Source of the DNA: Olavius algarvensis Delta 4 endosymbiont
GTDB lineage: Bacteria; Desulfobacterota; Desulfobacteria; Desulfobacterales; CAJINA01
Assembly (NCBI GenBank): GCA_905176665.1
Contig: CAJINA010000165.1
Location: 1-64,000 of the forward strand
Length of the DNA stretch: 64,000 nt
Direction: 5' to 3'
In this document: piece after piece, positions 18,033 through 27,737 of the stretch
How positions within the stretch are numbered: position 1 is the first letter of the stretch
Layout: each line of letters begins with the position of its first letter
The notes under the pieces: generated by a model
The model's database searches: none
What the model was told of the DNA's origin: nothing
The model's input: only the letters and a program-made list of their open reading frames with translations
Position numbers and translations under genes: made by a program

Positions 18033-18241
18033 TTTAGAAGCAACCTCAAAAAAAGCTTTTGGCATCATCTCGGCGTTGGACACCACCTTCAACCTCTCGA
18101 AATACTATAGTATTTACCACGCGAGGCATTGGCTGCGCCGGCACCTACGGTTCAAATGCAGCGTCCGCCTTGCCTGTCGGGTGAAACACTTAGCGAAGAC
18201 CGAACCTCAAACCAAGATCAGTTTGTTGCGATAGCTTCTTA
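18033..18241. repeat. TTAGAAGC-type palindromic repeat, copy 3
   Basis: The left end reads TTTTAGAAGCAACCTCAAAA and the right end GTTGCGATAGCTTCTTA. The internal palindrome CGAAATACTATAGTATTT (18098-18115) is the best preserved of the family. It lies between tetR and the epimerase gene. The remaining 18242-18399 contains only a spaced inverted repeat, GGCTTTCGT (18339) with ACGAAAGCC (18368). Confidence 0.75.
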
Positions 18242-18399
18242 TTTCATGCTGATAAGTGAAACGGCTTCAGGAGGGTTCCAGCAAAAGATAGCCCGGCGAA
18301 TGGATGGGGTGCGGTTCCAGGAGTGGCTGCGACCGGCTCGGCTTTCGTCACCCCCGGGCAGGCGGCAACGAAAGCCTGAAAAATAAAACCGTCAATTCA

Positions 18400-18804
18400 T
18401 CAGTCTCTTTCACACAATTCGACCAGCACGCCGTTGGTGGCCTTGGGATGCAGGAACGCGATTTTGGCGCCACCGGCCCCGATGCGCGGTTTCTGGTCGA
18501 TCAACTGGATCCCCTTGGCCTTGAGCTCTTCCAGGGCCTCCTCAACATTTTCGACCCGGAAGGCCACGTGCTGGATCCCCTGGCCTCGTTTTTCGATGTA
18601 TTTGGCCACCGGCCCGTCCGGCGACGTCGATTCGAGCAGTTCCACTTCGCTCTCACCGACCGGGAAGAACGCTGTGGTGACCTTCTGTTCCGCGACGGTT
18701 TCATCACCCTCAAAGGGCAGCCCCAGGGCGTCCGTCCAAAAGCTTTTACCGTCTTCAATACTGTTGACTGCAATGCCGAGATGATCGATTTTCAAAATTT
18801 TCAT
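18400..18804 (-). CDS. mce: methylmalonyl-CoA epimerase
   Basis: Vicinal-oxygen-chelate enzyme that interconverts (S)- and (R)-methylmalonyl-CoA, linking the transcarboxylase product to the mutase. It has the beta-alpha-beta-beta-beta repeats of the glyoxalase fold, with metal ligands visible as His8 (DHLGIAV), a second His in GIQHVAFRV, and Glu near the end in LVELCERD. It is 134 residues, normal size. It is the most upstream gene of the minus-strand propionate cluster; the aminotransferase that follows upstream is functionally unrelated. Confidence 0.95.
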   Translation of the reverse strand: MKILKIDHLGIAVNSIEDGKSFWTDALGLPFEGDETVAEQKVTTAFFPVGESEVELLESTSPDGPVAKYIEKRGQGIQHVAFRVENVEEALEELKAKGIQLIDQKPRIGAGGAKIAFLHPKATNGVLVELCERD

Positions 18805-18997
18805 ACTTCGTCCCTTTTTTTGTTAAAAATTTAAACTTTCGCGTCCATTCCTTTATATTTAAGTACCTAATTTGAGCTATTAGCTTTTATTCTTTGCGCA
18901 TCTTTCTATCTTGGACCGCTACCCATGGGCGGTTTTTAGAAGCGCCCTATGCGTCTGAAAGTATTTTGCTAATGGCCAATAGCAAACAGCTAACCGC

Positions 18998-20179
18998 TTA
19001 TTTAAATTTCTCAATTGCCCGCTTAAACCCGGGCATCGCATTGATGATCGAGTTGTCATCACAGCAGAATGCGATTCTAAAATGTCCAGGTCCCGCAAAA
19101 CCGCTGCCCGGAACGACCAGGATCAATTCTTCCTGCAAGGCTCTTACGAACTTGACATCATCTTCAATCGGTGTGCGGGGAAAAAGGTAGAACGCACCGG
19201 TAGGTTTGGTAAACTCATATCCGCAATCGGCCAGGCCATCACACAGCAAATCACGCTTGCGCTTATACTCCCCGATATCGACGCTCAAACCCTGCATACA
19301 GGCAACCACCCGCTGCATCAGGGCCGGGGCGTTGACATACCCGAGGATACGGTTGGTCAGCGTCATGCCGGCCATCAGGCTCTCTTTGTGGGTAGCCGCC
19401 GGATTAACGGCCGCGAATCCGATGCGTTCCCCCGGAATCGAAATGTCTTTTGAATAGGAAGTCCCAATCACGCTATCCGCATAGCACTTGAAAATGCTGG
19501 GAACTTTGGCATCGTCGTAAATAATTTTGCGGTAAGGTTCATCGGAGAGCAGATAGAGGGTCCGCCCAAGCTCCCGGCTTTTATTTATCAATAATTCCCC
19601 CAATGCTTTCAGGCTTTCCTCGGAATAGATCTGACCGGTAGGGTTGTTGGGCGAATTGATGATCAACGCCTTGGTTTTGGGCGTAATGGCAGCTTCAAGT
19701 GTTTCCAGGTCCAACGTAAAGTCCGGATGGGTCGGTACCATCTTTAATACACCGCCATGGTTGTCGACATAAAACATATATTCGACAAAACAGGGGGTTG
19801 GCGTGATAACTTCGTCCCCCGGATCCAGGAGCGCTTTGAGCATGACATTCAGAGCCCCGGCGGCGCCGCAGGTCATGATAACGTCCGTGTTCGAAACCGT
19901 CACTTCCTGCTCCTGGGTCAGGTATTCGGCCACACTGTGGCATACCTGCGGGTAACCGGACTGGGGCATGTAACAGTGGTCCCCCAGGCCGCAGGAATCG
20001 ACTGTGTCTCTGAGAACTTCATTAAACTTGTCCGGCGGCGGCAAGTTGGGGTTGCCCAGGCTGAAATCAAATACATTTTCCGCACCGTGTTCCGCCTTCA
20101 GGCGCGCTCCCTCTTCAAACATTTTTCTTATCCAGGACGACTTGCTCATGAACGCTTCGATTTTTTTCGCAACTGTCAT
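18998..20179 (-). CDS. class I/II pyridoxal-phosphate aminotransferase
   Basis: Fold-type I aminotransferase of the aspartate aminotransferase superfamily. FDFSLGNPNLPPP near residue 37, INSPNNPTGQ, DEPYRKIIY and the PLP-binding lysine in SYSKDISIPGERIG (near residue 242) are intact. At 393 residues it is complete. The substrate cannot be read from sequence; aspartate, alanine or aromatic amino acids are all possible. It precedes a NifU-like gene and tgt on the same strand with gaps over 100 bases, so operon membership is uncertain. Confidence 0.9.
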   Translation of the reverse strand: MTVAKKIEAFMSKSSWIRKMFEEGARLKAEHGAENVFDFSLGNPNLPPPDKFNEVLRDTVDSCGLGDHCYMPQSGYPQVCHSVAEYLTQEQEVTVSNTDVIMTCGAAGALNVMLKALLDPGDEVITPTPCFVEYMFYVDNHGGVLKMVPTHPDFTLDLETLEAAITPKTKALIINSPNNPTGQIYSEESLKALGELLINKSRELGRTLYLLSDEPYRKIIYDDAKVPSIFKCYADSVIGTSYSKDISIPGERIGFAAVNPAATHKESLMAGMTLTNRILGYVNAPALMQRVVACMQGLSVDIGEYKRKRDLLCDGLADCGYEFTKPTGAFYLFPRTPIEDDVKFVRALQEELILVVPGSGFAGPGHFRIAFCCDDNSIINAMPGFKRAIEKFK

Positions 20180-20338
20180 ACGGTCCGCTCCTTCACTCGA
20201 TATAGTTCACACGGAAACCTGGGGGCGCACTCCTCCCAGGCAAAGCTATACGGTGCGGCGACGGGGACATGCGCCGCATTGGAAAGAATATGATGATCGG
20301 CTCACCGCAACGGGCCTCCGGAAGTGGTTTCCGGGGAA

Positions 20339-20563
20339 TTATCCGTCGGCCGGTTCGACCGCTTTAACTTCAGGAATGGCCTGCTTCAGGGTGCGTTCAA
20401 TCCCGTTGCGCAGGGTCATCTGGGACATGGGGCATCCGGCGCAGGCGCCCTGGAGCCGGACTGTGACAATTCCGTCCTGTACATCCACCAACTCCACGTC
20501 ACCGCCATCAGCTTGCAGCATGGGCCGGACTTTATCTAAAACCGCCTGTACTTTTTCTTTCAT
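20339..20563 (-). CDS. NifU-like Fe-S scaffold domain protein
   Basis: A 74-residue stand-alone NifU C-terminal domain that can hold or transfer an Fe-S cluster. The conserved CxxC is Cys41/Cys44 in [13 protein letters not shown], and [13 protein letters not shown] is the family's N-terminal block. The start is clear, with a GGGAGAAAAAA ribosome-binding region. It is followed by tgt after 82 bases, with the same orientation. Confidence 0.93.
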   Translation of the reverse strand: MKEKVQAVLDKVRPMLQADGGDVELVDVQDGIVTVRLQGACAGCPMSQMTLRNGIERTLKQAIPEVKAVEPADG

Positions 20564-20644
20564 TTTTTTCTCCCGGGTTCACTGGAATGATCAGTCTGAA
20601 TAGGAAAATAAGGGTTAAATTCAAAAAAGTCAAAAGGAACTCGT

Positions 20645-21781
20645 TCAGAGATCACCGTTATCAACGGAAACATGACGCTTTCGATAAAACGCTCGCCGAA
20701 ATTCCATAAATTCGTCACGGCTTATGGCCGCCCGCATGTCCGCCATCAGGCTTAGGTAATAGTGAATATTGTGCAGGGTGTTCAAACGGTAAGCAAGCAG
20801 TTCCCGGGTTTTGTACAGGTGCCGCAAGTAGGCCCGCGAATAGTGCCGGCAGGTATAACAGGTGCAGTCTGCTTCAATCGGGTCGGTATCCGTGCGGAAC
20901 CTGGCATTGGCAATGTTCAGTGTCCCGCCGGCGGTAAATAACTGGCCATTGCGCGCGTTGCGGGTGGGCATGACGCAATCGAACATGTCCGCCCCCAGCG
21001 CCACCAATTCCACCAGGTCCTCCGGGGTCCCGACCCCCATGATGTACTTGGGTTTATCGTCCGGCAGGAGCGGCAGTGTAAAATCCGCCATCCCCCGCAT
21101 CAGGTCGATGGGCTCGCCGACACTCAAACCGCCGATGGCAAATCCTGGAAAATCGAGGGCCGTCAACTGAGAGGCAGAACGCTCGCGCAGCTCGGGAAAC
21201 ATCCCCCCTTGAATGATGCCGAACAGGTTGTTTTGCGGGTGCCGGGTCTTTTCCCAAAAATTAAAACAGCGTCCGGCCCAGCGGGTGGTCAGTTCCAGGG
21301 CCTCCTTGGCCTCTTCGCGGGAAGCCGGATACTGGATACACTGGTCCAGACACATCATGATGTCGGAATCGAGACAAAGTTGGACATCGATCGATATTTC
21401 GGGCGTCAGGGTGTGCCGCGAACCATCCACGTGGGACTGGAATGTGTAGCCCTCCTCGGAGATCTTGGAAAGCTTGGCCAGTGAAAAGACCTGGAATCCG
21501 CCGCTGTCCGTCAAAATGGGGCCGTCCCAGTGCATGAAACGGTGCAGTCCGCCGAAAAGATCGATTACCTCGCAGCCCGGCCGCAGATATAAATGGTAGG
21601 TGTTGCCCAGAATAATCTGCGCCCCGCAATCAGTCAGCTCCTCGGGTGAGAGGGCTTTGACCGTCCCCAGGGTGCCCACCGGCATGAAAATCGGAGTTTC
21701 GATGACGCCACGGCCGGTCATAATGCGTCCCGCCCGTGCCCTGGTTTCGGTAGATTGATATTGCACTTGTAATGTCAGCAT
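20645..21781 (-). CDS. tgt: tRNA-guanine transglycosylase
   Basis: Exchanges guanine-34 of tRNA for preQ1 in queuosine synthesis. Markers are MPVGTLGTVK, LTDSGGFQVFSL, GGLSVGEP, MPTRNARNGQLFT and the zinc site CTCYTCRHYSRAYLRHL. It is 378 residues, full length. The next functional gene upstream is queA, the following enzyme of the pathway. Between them lies a broken esterase gene, so a once compact queA-tgt pair may have been split. Confidence 0.97.
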   Translation of the reverse strand: MLTLQVQYQSTETRARAGRIMTGRGVIETPIFMPVGTLGTVKALSPEELTDCGAQIILGNTYHLYLRPGCEVIDLFGGLHRFMHWDGPILTDSGGFQVFSLAKLSKISEEGYTFQSHVDGSRHTLTPEISIDVQLCLDSDIMMCLDQCIQYPASREEAKEALELTTRWAGRCFNFWEKTRHPQNNLFGIIQGGMFPELRERSASQLTALDFPGFAIGGLSVGEPIDLMRGMADFTLPLLPDDKPKYIMGVGTPEDLVELVALGADMFDCVMPTRNARNGQLFTAGGTLNIANARFRTDTDPIEADCTCYTCRHYSRAYLRHLYKTRELLAYRLNTLHNIHYYLSLMADMRAAISRDEFMEFRRAFYRKRHVSVDNGDL

Positions 21782-21807
21782 AATCAGTAGAAGTCCTCAC
21801 CACACCT

Positions 21808-22873
21808 CTATTTCAAGTGTTTACGAAAGAATGTCGCCATCTTTTCCCTGGCCAATTGGGATTCCTGCAGATAATATTCCAGTTGAAATACATGCCACAT
21901 CCCTTCATATATATCGAGGGTAACATCTACCCCAGCCTGATCCAACACCTGATATAAACGGACACAATTACTTAAAAATATCTCTTTGGTGCCGCCCTGG
22001 ATAAGGGTTGGGGGTGGTCCTGCGAATATTTGCCATACACTGGTGATACATAGGGGCTTTTCTGATTGACCGCATCAACGTATGCGTCCGCAGATGGTTT
22101 CAAAACCCTACTGTAGGTAAACCGAACATCGGCATTCTTCAAGGTCTGGTAGGTATCGCCAGCCTCGGATATATCCGCCCAGGGAGATAGCAAAACGATC
22201 GCCCCGGGAACAGCGGCACCTGTATCCTGCAGTTTCAATGCCGCCGCCGCGGCCAAGGCACCCCCCGAGGAATCACCCAGCAGTCCTAATGACCGCGACT
22301 GATAGCCATTGGCCATCAGCGCCTTGATAACGCTTGTGACCTGGTCCAATGCCCCAGGCCATTTCACCTCGGGCGCTTTGGCATAGGCCACGGCCACAAC
22401 CCTTGTCCGGCACACATGGGCTATCGGCACGGAAAGTGTGAGCGTTGATTGGGGCTGAACAACGTATACGCCCCGCCGTGCACATAAACAATGGCTTTGT
22501 GGGTATCCTGCCAACCCGCGGGCCGGATATCGAGAACCGGAACGCCGCCGATGGTTGTGGACCTGATATCTGGCGCGTATTCCAGGGTCACCCGTTCATT
22601 GCGCGGTAAGGCCTGCTGTTCAATCTGCATTCTGAACGTATGCCAGCCGGCCATATCGCCGGCCGCCGGAACCTGGGCGGCATTGCGCGTCTCAAGTGAT
22701 AATGCCTGCAGAAACATCTGTGCCTCTGGGGATATGGTTCCAGGCACATGGAAGTCGCTGGCCGACAGGCTACCAAGACACAGCAGCACCAGGGCGGCCG
22801 CCACGTACAAAATCTTTACGCTTGCTGCAAATTTGCGGGTTTTCCAGAAAGCTAAGCAAGGCCTCTGCCTCAT
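21808..22873 (-). pseudogene. frameshifted alpha/beta hydrolase (HSL-type esterase)
   Basis: A secreted esterase of the hormone-sensitive-lipase family, split over three frames. The first piece (22421-22873) has a signal sequence and the oxyanion motif YVHGGAYTLFSP. The second (to 21972) carries the nucleophile motif GDSSGGALAAA. The third, from about 22015 to the stop at 21808, reads PTLIQGGTKEIFLSNCVRLY and EGMWHVFQ with the catalytic His. Together they cover the whole family. The shifts fall near 22455 and 22015, each beside a run of four or five C. Two mutations or two sequencing errors would both explain this. Confidence 0.85.
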
Positions 22874-22915
22874 GAATACCCCCTTTTGGTGACCGAATGC
22901 CTGGCACCCTGTCTC

Positions 22916-23980
22916 CTATCTGATCATCATCGCATCACCGTAGCTGAAAAACCGGTATTTCTCCCTGACGGCCTCCCGATAGGCGCGCAATATGTTATCC
23001 CGGCCGGCAAAGGCCGACACCAGCATGAGCAGGGTGGACTCAGGCAGGTGAAAATTGGTGATCATAGCATCGATGATTCTAAACTGAAAACCGGGGTATA
23101 TAAAAAGGTCGCAGGCTCCGCTGCCCGCCTGGATGCGAACGCTGTCTCTCGACACATACTCAAGCGTGCGCACACTGGTGGTCCCCACGGCGATCACGCG
23201 GCGGCCCTCGCTGCGGGCCCGGTTGATGCTATCGGCTGCTTCCTGGGAAAGATGATAGATTTCCGTGTGCATCCGGTGCTCACGAATATCTGTAACTCGA
23301 ACCGGCAGAAACGTACCGTATCCGACATGCAATGTAATTTCTACTATTTCAACTCCTTGTGCGGAGATGGCCTTTAATAACTCAGGGGTAAAATGGAGGC
23401 CGGCCGTCGGTGCCGCAATAGCGCCTTTTTTTGAAGCGTATACCGTCTGGTAAGCCTGCCTGTCATCACAGGGAGGGTCCATTTCTGGAGACCGCTTGAT
23501 ATAGGGTGGTAACGGCATGAATCCGGATTGATCCAGCGCCTGTTCCAAACCGGAGTGGCTGGCAAAGGCCACCGTATAAATCCCATCGTCAAATGATAGG
23601 ATTTCGGAAGACAACCCACCGTTAAAATGGAGAACTGTTCCTGGTCGGCATTGCTTTGAGGCTTTTATCAAGCACCGGGCGAGTTGTCGGCCCGGGCCCA
23701 ACTGGGGGTTGGCCAGCTCGGCATAATCAAGTACGAGTAACTCAACTTTTCCACCGGTGGCTTTTTTACCAAAAAGCCTAACCGGCGTCACTTTTGTGTT
23801 GTTTATCACTAGGACATCACCGGTTCGCAGTTCGCTGCTAATATGGTGAAACCGCTTGTGGGTCAATTCACCGGTCCCCCGGCTTACTATCATGAGGCGT
23901 GCGTGGTCCCGGTATTCTTTAGGTACCTGGGCGATCAGTGCATCGGGAAGCTCAAAATTATAATCTTTAAGTGAATACAT
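22916..23980 (-). CDS. queA: S-adenosylmethionine:tRNA ribosyltransferase-isomerase
   Basis: Transfers and rearranges the ribosyl group of SAM onto preQ1-modified tRNA, giving epoxyqueuosine. The start MYSLKDYNFELPDALIAQ, DHARLMI, GKKATGGKVELL, PTAGLHFT, HVGYGTFLPV and HLPESTLLMLVSAFAG are all family landmarks. It is 354 residues, complete. It shares strand and pathway with tgt about 1.1 kb downstream. Confidence 0.97.
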   Translation of the reverse strand: MYSLKDYNFELPDALIAQVPKEYRDHARLMIVSRGTGELTHKRFHHISSELRTGDVLVINNTKVTPVRLFGKKATGGKVELLVLDYAELANPQLGPGRQLARCLIKASKQCRPGTVLHFNGGLSSEILSFDDGIYTVAFASHSGLEQALDQSGFMPLPPYIKRSPEMDPPCDDRQAYQTVYASKKGAIAAPTAGLHFTPELLKAISAQGVEIVEITLHVGYGTFLPVRVTDIREHRMHTEIYHLSQEAADSINRARSEGRRVIAVGTTSVRTLEYVSRDSVRIQAGSGACDLFIYPGFQFRIIDAMITNFHLPESTLLMLVSAFAGRDNILRAYREAVREKYRFFSYGDAMMIR

Positions 23981-24047
23981 TAAAATTATTAAGAATAACT
24001 ATTAAATCCGTTATATTATCCAATAGATCTGGCGTTGACCAAATCTT

Positions 24048-24233
24048 CTATCGTTTTCCGAGGTAAACCAAGAACAGCCCAGTGAGCATCATGACAAACC
24101 CGAAACCTCTCAGGGATTTATCAGGCATCTCAAACAGCTTCTGTACCATTGTCCGCATCTTATCAGGCATGGCGAAGTAGGGTAGCCCCTCGAATATCAA
24201 TATCATTCCAACAACGCACAGAAAAAAGTCCAT
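24048..24233 (-). CDS. DUF2065 (YjeT-like) small inner-membrane protein
   Basis: A 61-residue membrane protein of the DUF2065/YjeT family, with function unknown. Two hydrophobic helices (MDFFLCVVGMILIFEGLPYF and GFGFVMMLTGLFLVYLG) flank a short loop with the family-typical PDKMRTMVQKL. I use the ATG at 24233 because CGGAG lies 7 bases upstream. The longer frame to 24317 adds a low-complexity N-terminus without a ribosome-binding site. In many proteobacteria such genes lie near hflC or purA; here it lies between queA and gatB. Confidence 0.85.
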   Translation of the reverse strand: MDFFLCVVGMILIFEGLPYFAMPDKMRTMVQKLFEMPDKSLRGFGFVMMLTGLFLVYLGKR

Positions 24234-24361
24234 TATTACGCTCCGACTGTTTTTAATGGCAAATGCAAGGCCAAGGTGTCCGGTGGGAGGTATACCCGCA
24301 GGCCCTGCCAATGTCAAAATAAACGTTGACTAATAGGCTAATATTGTACAGATATATAGGG

Positions 24362-24405
24362 CTAAAATCGATGGATTCGAAAGTGTTCGAGTTCATCGAT
24401 TTTAG
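24362..24405. promoter_or_regulatory. perfect 12-bp hairpin upstream of gatB
   Basis: CTAAAATCGATG (24362-24373) and CATCGATTTTAG (24394-24405) are exact complements around a 20-base loop that itself holds TTCGAAAGTGTTCGA. It lies between the divergent DUF2065 and gatB genes. The short T-run inside the stem could allow bidirectional termination. A regulatory or repeat origin is also possible. Confidence 0.45.
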
Positions 24406-24518
24406 GTTTTAGGACTTATGTGGTATGTGTTAGGGCAACTCCACAACAGTTATCCTGACCCGGCGCTTGATTGACGAACTTCTTAAAACTTAACCCTTAA
24501 AATGTAACACCTGTCTCT

Positions 24519-25949
24519 ATGCAATTCGAACCTGTCATCGGGCTGGAGGTTCACGCCCAGCTTAAAACCCGCACCAAGATTTTCTGCGGCTGCTCCACCG
24601 AGTTCGGCGCTCCGCCCAATACCCATGTCTGCCCGGTGTGCCTCGGCATGCCCGGTGTGCTCCCCGTATTGAATAAAAAGGTGGTCGAGTATGCCATGCT
24701 AATGGCGCTGGCAACCGACTGTTCAATCGAAGGTACCAGCCGTTTTGCCCGTAAAAACTATTTTTATCCGGACCTTCCCAAGGGCTACCAGATCTCACAA
24801 TACGAATTGCCCATCGCCCTCAAGGGCCATATCGATATCGACATCGACAGCCAAACCCGGCGCATCGGTATCACCCGGATCCACATGGAGGAAGATGCCG
24901 GTAAATTGAACCATGACCCCAACCGGCCGATCAGCCATGTCGACCTCAACCGCACCGGGGTCCCCCTGATCGAAATCGTAAGTGAACCCGACATCCGCAG
25001 CCCTGAAGAGGCCGGCGCGTACTTGCGCCAGCTGCGCTCTATTATAAGGTATGTGGATATCTGTGACGGCAATATGGAGGAAGGCAGTTTCCGCTGCGAC
25101 GCCAATATTTCTTTGCGACCCAGGGGAACAGAAACGTTCGGCACCCGCACCGAACTGAAAAACCTCAATTCTTTCAAACACGTCGAGAAGGCCCTGCACT
25201 ACGAGATCCTGCGCCAACAGGACATTTTGCTGGACGGCGATGAGGTCGTGCAGGAAACCCGGCTCTGGGATCCGGACCGGAACCGATCCAATTCCATGCG
25301 CGGCAAGGAAGAGGCGCATGATTACCGCTATTTCCCAGACCCGGACCTTCTGCCGCTGGTCATCGATGACGAGTGGATCACAAGGATGAAAGCCGCCCTG
25401 CCGGAACTGCCGGTGGCCAAGAAAGCACGGTTTGTGGAACAATACGATTTGCCCGGGTATGATGCCGGGGTGCTAACCACCAGCCGCAGCCTGGCGGATT
25501 ATTTCGAGGAATGCGTCAGCCATTATTCCAGTCCAAAACAATTGAGCAACTGGATTATGGGCTCCCTGCTAGGACGGCTCGACGCCGAGGGTAAAAGCAT
25601 CACGGAATCCCCCGTACCCGCAGAGCACCTGGCCGCACTGGTCCGCCTGATTGACAACGATACCATCAGCGGAAAAATAGCCAAGCAGGTATTCGATGAC
25701 TTGGCGGCCACCGGGGATGCGCCGGATAGCATTGTCAAGAAAAAGGGCCTGGTCCAGATGTCCGACACCGGCGAACTGGAACAGATCGTGGATGCCGTTC
25801 TGGCGGAAAACGGGGCCCAGGTGGAACAGTACCGCGGCGGCAAGACCCAGGTTTTCGGATTCTTTGTCGGCCAGGTCATGAAAGCCACCCGGGGACAGGC
25901 CAACCCCAAGATCGTCAACGACCTATTAAAACAAAAACTGGATGGATAA
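24519..25949 (+). CDS. gatB: aspartyl/glutamyl-tRNA amidotransferase subunit B
   Basis: tRNA-binding kinase subunit of GatCAB, which converts Asp-tRNA-Asn or Glu-tRNA-Gln to the amide form. The signature block [15 protein letters not shown], the zinc cysteines in CGCSTEF and [20 protein letters not shown], and the C-terminal helical tail with [16 protein letters not shown] are intact. It is 476 residues. gatA and gatC lie about 20 kb away on the other strand. The downstream FG-GAP gene overlaps its stop by 8 bases, so the two are probably cotranscribed despite unrelated roles. Confidence 0.97.
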   Translation: MQFEPVIGLEVHAQLKTRTKIFCGCSTEFGAPPNTHVCPVCLGMPGVLPVLNKKVVEYAMLMALATDCSIEGTSRFARKNYFYPDLPKGYQISQYELPIALKGHIDIDIDSQTRRIGITRIHMEEDAGKLNHDPNRPISHVDLNRTGVPLIEIVSEPDIRSPEEAGAYLRQLRSIIRYVDICDGNMEEGSFRCDANISLRPRGTETFGTRTELKNLNSFKHVEKALHYEILRQQDILLDGDEVVQETRLWDPDRNRSNSMRGKEEAHDYRYFPDPDLLPLVIDDEWITRMKAALPELPVAKKARFVEQYDLPGYDAGVLTTSRSLADYFEECVSHYSSPKQLSNWIMGSLLGRLDAEGKSITESPVPAEHLAALVRLIDNDTISGKIAKQVFDDLAATGDAPDSIVKKKGLVQMSDTGELEQIVDAVLAENGAQVEQYRGGKTQVFGFFVGQVMKATRGQANPKIVNDLLKQKLDG

Positions 25950-27717
25950 AAATCAAATGTCTATAAAATCTGTTTTCAAATATACCGCACTTCTTTTATT
26001 CCTGGCCGCGGCCATATTCGGTTCAGCGCTCCAGGCCGCCGAAACCCGGCCCTATCGGATTGCAATCGTGCCCTTTGCGATCAATGCGGAAAAAGATCTA
26101 ACGTATCTTAGAAACGGCATTGCCGACATGCTGACCTCCCGTCTGGCCTGGGAAAACAAGGTCCAGGTCCTGGGCCGTGAACAGACCGTGGCCGCCGCCA
26201 AACAGGCCACCGGCCCGCTCAATGAGATCCAGGCCCAGATCCTGGGAGCCAAGCTCCAGGCGGATTATGTCCTGTTCGGCAGCCTGACCATCTTTGGCAA
26301 CAGCATCGGCATGGATGCCAAAATGGTCGATGTGTCCGGTGAGCGGCAGACCCTCTCTTTTTTCAACCAGGCTGAAGGTATGGGAAAAGTCATCCCCCAG
26401 ATCAACCGATTTGCCACCGATATCAACGCAAAGGTGTTTGGTCGCCAGATGGCTGCTCCGGTTGCTCTGGGACCGGCAGCCACAGTGACCACGGCACCGG
26501 GTACCGCGGGCCGCCGGCCGGCACCACAACAGGATATCCACGCCCATCCTGAGAAACTGATGCAGGGCGGCTTCCAGCCCGAAGAAACGGCAACCCCCAC
26601 GGGCAGCCCGCTTGTCTCTGCCGGGGCACCGATAGACGCTCAGCAGAGCAGCAGCCTAAACCCCGCCTTCATTGCTACCGCCGGTTCTCAGGGCCGTACG
26701 CAGGAATTTTGGAAAAGTCCGGCCTTCAACACCCTGATCAGCGGCGTGGCCATTGGGGATGTCAATGGCGACAACATCCTGGAAACAGTGGTCGCCACAC
26801 CGGATAAGGTCATGATTTATCAGGGGGTCAATAACAAATTCAGAAAGATCCATGAGCATAAAACCGGCAGTTTTACCAAAAACATCGGCGCCGACATTGC
26901 CGACATGAACGGCAACGGGATTCCCGAAATTTATATTACCGGGCTGAACAACCAGCTCACCGGCGTAAATTCAACCGTCCTCGAATTCAATGGCAACGGA
27001 CTTCAGGTCCTGGTCAAAGACAGCCGCTGGTTCTTCCGGGTGGCGGACCACAATCTGCGCGGCAAGGTCCTGCTGGGGCAAAGACGTAAGGCGGAGCAGA
27101 TGGATCCATTTTCCGGTGAAGTATTTGAACTCGGCTGGGAAGGCGCGGAACTTTCCGCCAGCGAACGTCTGCTGCCATCCGGTAAAGCCAGCGTGATGGG
27201 AGTCGCCTTCAACGACATCCTCAACAACGGGAGCGACGCGATTATTGCCTACACCAAAACCGACAAACTCCAGGTACTGAACCCTTCCGGCAAGGCCGAA
27301 TGGACCGGGGGGGAAACTTTGGGCGGGAACCTGCACCACCTTGCCATGCCCACGAAAGGCCGCGGTGATCAAGGTCTCAACAATTTTTACCTGCCCACCC
27401 GCCTGAAAACCGCTGACCTCGACGGAGACGGTAAAATCGAAGTCATCCTGATTAACAATTTCGAGGTGGCCGGACGTAAATTGCAGCAATTCAGGAACTT
27501 CAGCGGTGGACAGCTGGAAGCCCACGTCTGGAACGGCCTGGGGATGGTGCCCCAGTGGAAAACCCGTAAAATTACCGGAAGGATTCAGGATTTTGCTATC
27601 GGTGATTTTGATGGGGACGGGCGCCAGGAACTGGTGGCGGCCGTGATCATGCGCGAGGGCCGCGCTATTACAGGCAAGCCGAAAAGCGCCGTCATCGCCT
27701 ATGAATTGACCCAGTAA
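25942..27717 (+). CDS. secreted FlgO/TolB-like plus FG-GAP repeat protein (paralogue 1)
   Basis: A 591-residue exported protein in two parts. After a signal peptide (about 1-32), residues 35-175 form a CsgG/FlgO/TolB-N-like domain ([31 protein letters not shown]). A Pro/Thr-rich linker follows. From about residue 265 there are FG-GAP/VCBS-type repeats with calcium-loop motifs: [30 protein letters not shown] and [10 protein letters not shown]. It probably acts in the periplasm or at the outer membrane, perhaps binding glycan or acting as a beta-propeller scaffold. The gene at 38769 encodes a clear paralogue. It overlaps gatB and precedes the glycan cluster. An alternative start is the ATG at 25957. 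Confidence 0.8.
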   Translation: MDKNQMSIKSVFKYTALLLFLAAAIFGSALQAAETRPYRIAIVPFAINAEKDLTYLRNGIADMLTSRLAWENKVQVLGREQTVAAAKQATGPLNEIQAQILGAKLQADYVLFGSLTIFGNSIGMDAKMVDVSGERQTLSFFNQAEGMGKVIPQINRFATDINAKVFGRQMAAPVALGPAATVTTAPGTAGRRPAPQQDIHAHPEKLMQGGFQPEETATPTGSPLVSAGAPIDAQQSSSLNPAFIATAGSQGRTQEFWKSPAFNTLISGVAIGDVNGDNILETVVATPDKVMIYQGVNNKFRKIHEHKTGSFTKNIGADIADMNGNGIPEIYITGLNNQLTGVNSTVLEFNGNGLQVLVKDSRWFFRVADHNLRGKVLLGQRRKAEQMDPFSGEVFELGWEGAELSASERLLPSGKASVMGVAFNDILNNGSDAIIAYTKTDKLQVLNPSGKAEWTGGETLGGNLHHLAMPTKGRGDQGLNNFYLPTRLKTADLDGDGKIEVILINNFEVAGRKLQQFRNFSGGQLEAHVWNGLGMVPQWKTRKITGRIQDFAIGDFDGDGRQELVAAVIMREGRAITGKPKSAVIAYELTQ

Positions 27718-27737
27718 CCCAAACAGGGAGCAGCTCA

